From assembly GCA_000827495.1 (NCBI GenBank), contig KN817549.1:224164-288163 (forward strand): DNA of 64,000 nucleotides, in the 5' to 3' direction. The notes under the pieces were generated by a model. It saw nothing but the letters and a program-made list of their open reading frames with translations. It searched no databases and was not told the DNA's origin. Both the position numbers and the translations under genes were made by a program. Of this stretch, positions 55,601-64,000 are shown piece after piece (within the stretch, counting starts at the first letter, position 1; every line of letters begins with the position of its first letter). Source of the DNA: Hypholoma sublateritium FD-334 SS-4 (taxonomy: Eukaryota > Basidiomycota > Agaricomycetes > Agaricales > Strophariaceae).

Positions 55601-58600
55601 ATGGAGCCAGATGTAGAAGCAGATATCGAAGGAGCGGTACTTTTGACTTTCTTCTTCCTCTTGGGCGATGTTGTAATTGACGGGACTCTTGCAAGTAAAT
55701 CAGGGATAACAACTCCTTCCTTCGCGATTGTTGTTCCATCTTGATCTGCCACACCAGATACACTTGAGGCCTCGACGATAGCGATGGCAGCGGTATGTGT
55801 CTTTGGAGGACGCTTTCGTCGCCGTTTGCGCTTAGGCTGATCTGGGTCATTCCCTACAAAAAAAGTGATAATGGGTCATTCGACTTGTGTCAACTGGTTA
55901 ATTTGCCACTAGAAAAGGAAGAAGGAAGAAAATGGAGGGATGGTAACAGCAGAGCTTCAAGGAAAAGGAAAGCGAGAGGATGACACATACCGACAATATG
56001 CTTCCAATCATCTTCGCCTTCTTCTTCAGCCGCCTCCCCAGGGCCGTCCGTTCCTATCGTTTCTCCTTCTTCACCAGACCCAACTTCACGCGTGTCATCC
56101 ACCTCCGCTGCAAATGCGGAAGTAGTACCCTCTCGTACCGCATTGTTTCGTGCCCGCTCCCTCTCCACGGCGATGAAACTCAGTACCCCGTCCAAGACGC
56201 CCAACGACGGAACGACATGCTCCAGAAGAATGTTCTCTGTGTCAAGCTGTTCCTGGGTGGCATCCGCGTGAATGGTGGAATTGTCGTCGGACAGTTCTGA
56301 CTGCGCCGGGACGTAGAATGTATTTGCCCGTGATGTGTTTGCCTCGCTGTCCGAGTCGAATGAGGATACCGAGGGAAGTGTGCTTGTGTCGTGCGAAGAA
56401 TAAGTAGCCGGAAGTGCGTGTAAACCCCGTAACGAATATGGGTATCCGTGTAAGTTGTTTCTGCCAGATTCCGGTGTGGTCTGGTCGTCAGACTGAGAGA
56501 AGGAATATTGAGACGATGATATAGAATATGATTGATGTTGGGGGGGATAGAGAACGGAAGGTTGCGTGGGGATTCCGCGCGGCGTGTACACATGAGAAGA
56601 CGAAGGTTGATTATTCGCGGATTGAGATGAAGTTGGCTTAGCAGGTGCTGTTGCATGCGTATTTGTATTTGATTGGTTAGTTTGATATTGATACTGTAGC
56701 TGAGTAGCGGGGAAATGCTGGTTTGGTCGTTGTTGTGGTAGGTTCGGATTGTGCATGGTTTGTAACAATGAATGATTGAGAGGTTGTGCAACAGATTTAG
56801 TGGTGGCAGTAGTTGTAATCCGAGCTACAGGAGGCTGTGAGTTAGCGGGTGCTGGTGGTATGCCTCTAGGTGTAAGAGCGGCCCCAATGACCCTAGGCGC
56901 AAGGCCTTGCGTGTACACGTATGAATTAGTGTAGTATTCTTCTTCCAGATCATCCTGGTCTTCGTCGTACAATTCGCGGCGATCGTGTCGTTGGAAATTC
57001 ACCGGCTGTTGAGTAAAATTGCTTTCATGAGCCTCTGTTAAGGGCTCGGGCCGTTCTAAAAAATAAATATGCACGAAATCAACCTTTGACAGGAAGGGAC
57101 ATACCATATACCGAGTTGTATCCTGAACCGGGCGCTAGCGTAGACCGGGTCTCCTCAGGACGTCCGGATATTGCGTGCCGCTCAACTCTTATATCTTCTT
57201 CATCGTCGTCATCGACAACTGGGCGGAATTCGGGTTGTAAATTCCTTGGAGGATCAAAAAGAAACATCTCGGAAGGCGGCTGATCTGGCGTTCCCAGATC
57301 ATTGACAACAGAATCCAGGGGCCAGGTGCTGCTCTCATACACAGGTCTTCCCATGTTGTTTATGAGCACAGTGCGGTCGAGTTCAGCGGGAGGTAAAGGA
57401 GAATGCGGATTGAGAAGCGGGGAACCGATAGAAGACAACGATGAAGATTGGGAGATGGCAACTGTGGAATGAAATGAGTGATGTAGAGATTGTTGTGGTC
57501 TTTGTGTTCCAAACGAAGTTGTGGATCCAGAATTGGAGGTTGCCAGCGACCGCTGCGTCTTCAGAGCGACGGATGGCGAAGCCGATGTAGTATCACCGGC
57601 GATGGCTGCGTTGGAGAAGGGTAACTCTTCTGAATTGGGCATCGACACCGTCTCTGAAATTTGATACGACACCAAGGAAAGACTGGAAGATGAGGCGGAA
57701 CCAGACGCGGCATACGACGAGTCAGACGCCGTTCGTGGAGGTTCCGGGTTGCGGCTTCTGTTTAGGCCGAATGTTGGTGGTGAATCTGAGACAAAGGTCG
57801 ATAGAGGTACCGACGGGATGGCTAGAGTTGCAACGGAAGAGGAATCTTCCGTTGGGGTTGGACGAAGCTGGGATTGCAGCTGCACACTTGTCATAAGAGA
57901 ATCTACTTGACTGTCATTGGGCATTGAAGGACGCCCTCTAGATGTCTCAGATGTTTCCATCTCTTCTTCCTGGTGAGCATGTTCTCTCGAATCAAGCCGA
58001 TTGTTGTCTGATTCAAGGGTAAGTGGTAAAGTTATTCCTGAATCTGAGGGATACGGATAAGGGGGGGATGCCACCCGGCCGTTCGACTGGTCGAAATCCG
58101 TTTCAGATACGATTTCAACAGTGAGGTCGGTAGACGCCATGGAATTGGGTGTATATTCTCCCTCTATCCCGGTACTTTCAAAACTCGCTTCATCTTCGTC
58201 GTCGTCGTCGTCGCCGTTTGGGGTGCCACTATATAGATAGGAAGCGATGGGTGCGTGGGCCCATACCGTAGAACCCTCCGGATGGGCGCTGCTGCTCGGT
58301 GGCCGAGTAAATGACGACGCAATACTCTGGCTGGTAACGCGGCCGTTGTTACTGTGGTTGTCGGGGGCCTCGCTGCCAGTAGCACTGAGCTGGAATGTCG
58401 GCGTCGTGGAGCTTGTAGCAGAGCGTATTTGAACGGGAATCCTTGGAGGTGGCTGTAAATGTGTCCATTCGCGCAACACTGTCGTAAATGCTCCTAGATC
58501 TGGCTCCTCGTCCGAAGTCAACTCCGAACGAAGTCCCGAATCTGTGGACGAAAACGATGATGATGGAGAAATTGGGTGAATATGGACAGAAGGTGAGCTC

Positions 58601-58611
58601 GTTTCACTCAT
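52647..58611 (-). CDS. Very large NYN-domain protein (putative ribonuclease/RNA-binding)
   Basis: 1,829 residues from eight exons: 57105-58611, 55991-57055, 54200-55853, 53591-54147, 53437-53535, 52950-53384, 52822-52881 and 52647-52759. The first 1,400 residues are Ser/Thr/Pro- and Gln/Asn-rich, probably disordered, with basic KRKRRRKRPP-type stretches. The NYN (PIN-like) domain is split over the C-terminal 430 residues: VHVFIDHSNILIG with the first acidic site, then RVVVTSSPLYQPMDAIEHLGYELRVFIRVPDFG, then KFREQGVDELLQLK, IVLATGDGNVGQ and WRVELYAWEDGRAWKREFG. The spaced Asp residues (FIDHSN, GVDE, TGDGN) match the catalytic pattern. The loops between these blocks are long and of low complexity. 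Such proteins may cut or bind RNA. I know of no close functional relative. Confidence 0.85.
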
Positions 58612-59114
58612 TGTCAAGGAAAAGGAGAAATGAAGGTAGAATGAGCAAGCTAGTGTGAACAGTATATGAAAGGAACGTGGTCGTCGTAGTCAAAGGCCTG
58701 CCGGACGCCGTCCATCAGCGCAGCGCGCTCAACGTTCAGTCAGGTGATCCGGTATGCCCTGCATTGCGACAAGTTGGGGAGATGCCCGAAGTCTCTTTAC
58801 CTTCTTCCCGACTCACCAAATCTCCCAAAAATCTCCAGTGGAGAAACTTGAGAAAAACACTCATTTGCGTTACACTAGCTACTTTGAGTCATCAGTCGCC
58901 ACGAAGATGTGCACCTTCTGTGCCAGAACATTCAAAACGCGATTCGTCAAATTAAGGGCTGTCACGGTGCTGTAAATCATTATTCCATACAAGTACGTTT
59001 CAAATCCCAAAAATTCTATCGAACAGCATATAAAATTACAGACGTATTTCTACAGTATGAATGCCAAATAAGCGAGTGGACAAGCAATTATCGAAAAGCT
59101 TCAGTTAAACGGAG
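58612..59114. other. Intergenic, nothing recognised
   Basis: Promoter of the NYN-domain gene and 3' flank of the Atg27-like gene. Short frames are unsupported. Confidence 0.4.
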
Positions 59115-60506
59115 TCATCTTCGGAAATATCTACCAATCCCGCTCAGCCAGCTCTGCTGGCGTTCTGAAAACGTCTCGACTGTCGGTGTCGCTCCATAGG
59201 ATCGGACCACTGCTCGCCGACCGTGTCTAGGATTAAGGGATAAGGGAATATATTCCTCCAGACCGTCTGCATTCCATCCATCTTCGTCGAAAGCTCCGGA
59301 GCCATTGACCATGACGTCTTCTGAATCCGCGAGCGACATATCCTCCTGTGCCCAGATAACGAGCTTATTGCCACCCTGACGGAACGGAGACTTCAGCTTA
59401 GAGTTGAGTGATTTGATCTTGTTGCCAATTGGACGAAGTTTAACGGTTGCGACAGATATGAATGGAACAAGCGAGGAGGTTACTCCGTTGACTCTATTGA
59501 TGGTGAAGCTGCGCGTGCGGGGTGAAGAAAGCAGGACGATGCCGCATACCAATGGTATACTGCGGTGCGTTAATTACACTCTATTTATGGTGGAGACAAC
59601 ACTCACACTAGGGTGAAAAAGGCGGCAATCATCAATTTGCGAATCATGCTCATGCCTCCCTGTGGCATGAGATCATCGTTTCCTCCCTTCTCCTCCCCTG
59701 GCGGAACCTCATCATTGGGTTGATCCGCCAGTATATTGAAATTTGTTGGGCAGGCATGTGGAGTGTCCCAAATGAATGAATATACCCCTACCTCCTCACT
59801 GAAGTGCCTTAGATTTTTGACTCCAGAGCAGGATACGATAAAATTGCTCGAGGTTGTCGATAATCGTACTGTTGGGCTCACTGAAAATTCACAGGTGAGC
59901 TCTTGTAGAACAGAGCTGTAGTATTCACTAACCTCGTTCACCATTTTCTTCGACATCGAGTATAACTGTAATTTCACTTCCTACCTGGACAAGCGGAATA
60001 AATTTCACAGCGTTTTTGCCGTGCTGAATAGTTTTCTCTGAGAGTGCGTTCAAATCATTTAACTTTAACCAAAAATACTAAATGACTCACCTGTAAGGCA
60101 TATCCAGGTTTCATTGTCACAACCAGAGGCCTTTGAAAAGGGTATAAGTCATAGACTATAACCCCTCTACAGCAAATACCTCTTGGTTTACGAGGCTCTG
60201 TTCCGGACTCCGCCCATTCCCTGCCCCAATATCGAGCGAAAACACACGCCTCCCAGAACTCGGTCCCCCTTCCAGATCATCCCCAAACATGGCCCTGCCG
60301 ATATCCGGAGCAGATACCCTCGCGTCGATCAATGGGCAGAGGTTATAAACGAAGCCGCCCAAGTTAAATCCGCAGCTTTCTGTAAAGCCATTGGCAGCAA
60401 TTGAGTGCTTCGAGGTTTTCGCATGGGCCTCGGCAGTCAGCCGCGAGAGCAAGAGGAGGGCGGTGAATACGAGAGACCGCGGGATCGAGGGACAAAGAAA
60501 GGACAT
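59115..60506 (-). CDS. atg27: Atg27-like type I membrane protein with MRH domain
   Basis: 396 residues from exons 60180-60506, 60091-60130, 59933-60037, 59607-59880 and 59115-59559. It has a signal peptide (VFTALLLLSRLTAEAHA), then a lumenal mannose-6-phosphate-receptor-homology domain. That domain has CGFNLGGFVYNLCPLI, GCDNETWICLT, IVSCSGVKNL and SFIWDTPHACP, with regularly spaced cysteines. One transmembrane segment (IRKLMIAAFFTLVIPLVCGIVLL) follows, crossing intron 4. The long cytosolic tail includes EEYIPLSLNP and SYGATPTVETF. In yeast Atg27 cycles between the vacuole, Golgi and Atg9 vesicles, with the tail carrying a tyrosine sorting signal. The fit to Atg27 is good in layout, but the family also contains other MRH receptors, so the symbol is tentative. 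Confidence 0.68.
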
Positions 60507-61631
60507 CCTGCCTTGCGGCTACTTCGAGGCAGGAAGATGGAGAGAGTGGTCGCCAAATCCCCAGAAGGATCGACATATGTCATTCGGCGGCGTAGTTTCC
60601 ACGGGGTCAGTGGGGCCGATATTTCACGGTATGCGGGGCCATCTTTGGAGTGAGTGCCCGAGAAGCTGGGGTGGGCGTGGACTAGTTCAGCGGATTTAAC
60701 CGTGCCTGTGGCTTGGAGGTGGCTTATTTTGGGACATGATCATGATGCGAGTATCCGATTCCATGCACATGGCTTGCTACCAAGGAGAAACGTTGCCACA
60801 GCCTGGCCAGGTATATGTATCTAAATATACTAACGCAGCACAGCAGATCGGAGCAGAATGCCTTAGAGCGCTCGTAGAGGCGGAATGCTCATACAGTAGC
60901 GCAGCAGATGATGCGAACATGCACAGATGGGCCCTTGATCCCGAAATGTTTGAGACGGATTATTTGCCTGAGGCTCTGAGCTCGTGTTCGACGGCAAGTT
61001 GTCCTAGGTTCATATATTTTTTCTGACATGAATTCACCTTAGGTTCCAAAACTAGGTTTGCTCTGACGTATTTAAAAGTACCTATCACGGCCAAGATTCA
61101 CCTCGCGCCCAGCGTTCATTCTCTGGAGTTGAGATCCATTTTATCTTATCGATTGCATTTACATCTATCTGAGGCACAGAAGAACCCGTCAGAGTTGCCT
61201 CAGAGCCTTTGTACATACATACTCTTGCAACTTGCCCCAGCCCTGGCGACGATCACCCGGTACTTCACAAATTGTTATACCATGACTCCATACTTATTGT
61301 ATTGTAGAAATGATCCAGGTCGAATTTACTGCTTGACTCTGATAAACGCTTCAGCTCGACAATAAGTATCTATTTTCAGCCGCATGCCTTGCAGGTGTAA
61401 CTCACCGCCAAATGCTGAATGAACAATAAAAGTAGTCAGAAGGCATACACGCTCCGGACCGTGGAAGATTACATCGGACACATTCCCTCGCTCCTTTTGT
61501 TCTAAACTTCTGCTATCATGCCTACATATACCGCAGCCTCGAGGTCACCTATGCTATCCCATTTCCCATCTCGGTTTATCTTTTTCGCCTTTCCCTTACA
61601 GACTATCGACACCCATTGATATCTGTTAGCT
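60507..61631. other. Divergent intergenic region
   Basis: 1.1 kb between divergent genes. A frame at 60736-61026 has no recognisable domain. Promoters for both neighbours are presumably here. Confidence 0.4.
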
Positions 61632-62826
61632 ATGTACGCCACAAAGGTCTTCCCAGCACCGCCCCCAACCAACAACGACCTCACATCCCTGCAACGCACT
61701 CAACTTGTCCGCAAAGCAAGGAAGATTGAGCAGCTTCTAGGTATCACGCCTCATCTCGTTGAAAGCACAACCACAGATGCGTTAGGTACTTTCCCACATA
61801 TAAGCCAATCCAAATCTATCTCTAACGAATCAATCCATAGACCCTATACATATCTCTTTGCCGTATCGGCGAGAAAGTTTCAGTGGACGTCGATCCTCAG
61901 TTGAATCTACAGTCTCCAGCTCGACAGAAGAATCGCTCAAACGCTCAACATCCATAGCTTCGTCGAGTAGCCGCCGCAGACCCACGTTGCAACACTCCTC
62001 GTCCAGAACGTCGCTGCCTAATGCTTTCAAAAGCGACAAGGTTCCCGTCCTCCAGCTGGCTATGGACTCCTTGACGTTGAACCCTCCCTCTAATCGCTTA
62101 TCGGTCGCTGACTCCCCATCAAGTTCTTGCGACTCCCCCAACTCCCTATACTCAGACGCCTCTTCCAGCAGGAGTTCCTGCGACTCACCGCGCGAATCTC
62201 TCGTGTTGGTAGTTGACTTCGTCATCCCTACACCCAATAGCCTCCGAAAGCAAAAAATGGACCGCCTCCGGAAAAAGCTGGGAAACGATGTCCCGTATGA
62301 TTTGGTCTTTCCCAAGGGCTGCACCGAGGATAAACCACGCGCTGCAACCCCCAGCATCATTCGTCCACTTCCGCAGACCGATAAGCCGTGCCCCCCTCTT
62401 CCGCCGCCGACCGCTGCGCGCGCGCGAAAGCACGCCGGCCCCCGGATTGCGCACGCCCGCGACTCAATTGTGGATTCAGCCTCGATTCACCGCGCGCGCA
62501 GACAGGCGTCCGCGCAGCTCCGGCCCGTGGTGCGGCGGCACGAGTTGTCCGCGTCTGCGGATTTCCGCCGTGCGAGCAACAGGCTCTCGTTCATCATCGA
62601 GAACCCAGACGAAAATAAGGCGGGCATCCTCAGTGAATACGGCCTACAGGTTACACGCGTATCCTCGGACGACGGCGCAGATGTGATTTCCGAGTGGTTT
62701 GGCGCCAACATGAACCTTTGGTCTGGGAAGAAGGGGCACGAAAGTGCTGCTGAGCGTAAGAGACGGCCGTCTAGTTACCGCAAGCCTGCTCCGCCTGTAC
62801 CCGTCGAATTGCTTAGCTCACAATGA
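61632..62826 (+). CDS. Ser-rich orphan protein with QKMDRLRKKLGNDVPYDLVFP motif
   Basis: 379 residues from exons 61632-61785 and 61841-62826. The intron is supported by the frame change from TTDAL to DPIHISLPYRR. The first 45 residues (TSLQRTQLVRKARKIEQLLGITP) look helical. A strongly Ser/Arg-rich region follows, then the likely conserved block SLRKQKMDRLRKKLGNDVPYDLVFP. After it come Pro-rich and basic stretches, ending in a RRPSSYRKPAPPVPVELLSS tail that could bind SH3-like domains. There is no membrane or catalytic motif. I recall similar proteins only as basidiomycete orphans. The Ser/Arg-rich part suggests phospho-regulation, which is inference. Confidence 0.75.
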
Positions 62827-63130
62827 TCTCACGACCCGTTAACGAATACTCGATACCCACATATTGTCCTTTGATTCCTTTATGCAGCATTTATTCCACC
62901 GTTGACTCGGATCATGTCCCAGACGCCGTATCATTACTACCTTCTCGCAGAGCTATGTACCGCTGTATTTGTGCAAAATTGCGCTCGCCATTAAAATCTG
63001 CCAACACTTACTAACCGTAATGTGGGATGAGCAATATAATTCCCGAACGTGCTCAGTAGGGTAAAAGGCTTTGGGTGTTAGTGCATAGTCACTGTTGCCT
63101 TATGACTACACATATCTGCATGTGAAATAT
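62827..63130. other. Intergenic before tRNA
   Basis: 304 bases without a gene. Internal A and B boxes in the tRNA act as its promoter, so no separate promoter is expected here. Confidence 0.45.
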
Positions 63131-63213
63131 GGCCGTGTGGCGAAATGGCATCGCGTCTGACTACGATTAACTGCGACATCAGGAGATTGCAGGTTCGACC
63201 CCTGTCTCGGTCA
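63131..63213 (+). tRNA. tRNA-Arg (anticodon ACG) with 11-nt intron
   Basis: The acceptor stem ggccgtg pairs with ctcggtc except for one mismatch. The D arm gcg-aaatggcat-cgc, anticodon stem tctga/tcagg and T arm gcagg-ttcgacc-cctgt are all clear. The anticodon acg is at 63163-63165. An intron of eleven bases (63167-63177, ttaactgcgac) follows one base after it, the standard position for nuclear tRNA introns. A run of t residues from about 63217 fits a Pol III terminator. Confidence 0.88.
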
Positions 63214-63633
63214 TATTTTTTTCCATCGTGTACTAAGTAAACGTTGTACGGCCCGCACTGCCGCAGACTGGTCAGTGGTCACTGTGCCGCGGCCCGCTAC
63301 GTTTAGGGTTGGGTGGGAAACTTTCAAATGAGGCGGACTCTCCTCAAGTTTGGCCACAGCACGAACCTGGCACAAACGTTGCAGAAACGTGTTCCTCTAT
63401 CTTTCCTACTATTTCATCTCGAAGTCCTACTTTCTTCGGTGGCCGGATCTCGTTATCATGATCAGATAGCGCAACTCGAGAGATTTCGTCTATTTTAAAA
63501 ATTTAATAGGTAAAAATGATACACACCATTACATATGCATGCATGTTCAACGTTCAACTTCAAGGGGCCCTTTGTTCGCATCACCCCTCGGCCACTGGCG
63601 CAGTGCCACAATTGCTCTTTAATCTATACCGCC
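63214..63633. other. Intergenic, nothing recognised
   Basis: 420 bases between the tRNA and the hydrolase gene. The open frame at 63313-63498 is not supported. Confidence 0.4.
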
Positions 63634-64000
63634 ATGTCGGAACGTAAACCTGGGGATGCGCTCAAGTCAATTGCAAGCCTTTGGTACAGGCGCGTTCGCA
63701 GAGTGTTCATTGGCATCGCGTCTCTGTACGCTTTGGCTGTAATTTTGGTGATGACACCGCTCATCCAGACACAGTTCGTCATCCAATCCTCAGCCTTCTT
63801 CCTAGCTAACTAAGCCACTTTCAGCGTGTTATATGCCCACTACATTGACTTCCTATCGTTCACCAAGTTTAACCATCCTGAACACTATGGGCTGGCGCGT
63901 AAGTCTGACGACTTTACGCTTGGAACGAACACGTTGACCTCGCATGGATTTCTCAGCGGGAAAAACGGTGAACCTCAGATTGACGAGCGCGGACAATACC
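63634..64000 (+). CDS. ABHD12-like alpha/beta hydrolase, 3'-truncated by window edge
   Basis: Only the start is present: exons 63634-63773, 63825-63898 and from 63957 on. After a basic N-terminus (SLWYRRVRRVF) comes one membrane helix, IGIASLYALAVILVMTPLIQT. Then follow HVLYAHYIDFLSFTKFNHPEHYGLAPGKTVNLRLTSADNT. This is the typical opening of fungal ABHD12-type lysophospholipid lipases or acylglycerol hydrolases of the ER. The catalytic GxSxG, Asp and His would lie beyond the window. The second intron matters: without it the frame reads an unrelated KSDDFTLGTNTL stretch. Confidence 0.75.

Noticed and set aside
1..64000. Full dikaritin-type RiPP cluster
   Set aside because: No protein with the paired HxxHC motifs of UstY/DUF3328 could be found in any frame, so a complete cluster is not claimed.

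Overview
This window is fungal nuclear DNA, most probably from an Agaricomycete basidiomycete and perhaps a polypore. Genes are split by many short introns, mostly 50-60 bases with GTRNGN donors and YAG acceptors. The families are typical of that group: a DUR3 urea permease, a CAX antiporter, many-TM orphan families, a P450 and S10 carboxypeptidases. All gene models were assembled by hand from reading frame, splice-site phase and conserved motifs. No alignment or search could be run, so family names rest on recognised motifs.

Left third (1-19,400). A partial EXPERA-like membrane protein is followed by four same-strand copies of a CmcJ/NvfI-type Fe(II)/2-oxoglutarate oxygenase at 1.5-2.5, 8.7-9.7, 10.7-11.7 and 12.9-13.9 kb. 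All four have three exons, all are intact, and all share upstream sequence blocks. The replication helicase/nuclease gene dna2 lies between copies 1 and 2. The region then becomes repeat-rich. It holds a 0.63-kb inverted duplication that created a 3'-end pseudogene copy of an orphan gene, a palindromic element with a third half-copy, and a 2.15-kb non-coding element with long terminal inverted repeats and internal minisatellites.

Middle (19,800-38,100). An alanine-rich orphan protein is followed by a complete 16-exon dur3 with GATA sites in front of it. Next come three dispersed paralogues of a roughly seven-helix membrane protein family, all with the same intron phases, with a vacuolar Ca2+/H+ exchanger (CAX/VCX type) between the first two.

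Right (39,700-51,700). A P450 with a 19-nt micro-exon between unusually long introns is followed by a flavin-type oxidase fold protein with a C-terminal membrane anchor. Then come two tandem secreted serine carboxypeptidases with identical exon layouts. Directly beside them is a small secreted precursor with four YRNKDW repeats set between Kex2-type KR sites. This looks like a Kex2-processed repeat peptide (RiPP or signalling-peptide precursor) and is the most interesting object here. The P450, the oxygenases and the carboxypeptidases are possible maturation enzymes, but no UstY-type (DUF3328) protein was seen, so a working cluster is only a hypothesis.

Far right (52,600-64,000). A 1,829-residue NYN-domain protein, an Atg27-like MRH-domain receptor, a serine-rich orphan protein, a tRNA-Arg(ACG) with an 11-nt intron, and the start of an ABHD12-like alpha/beta hydrolase that runs off the window.
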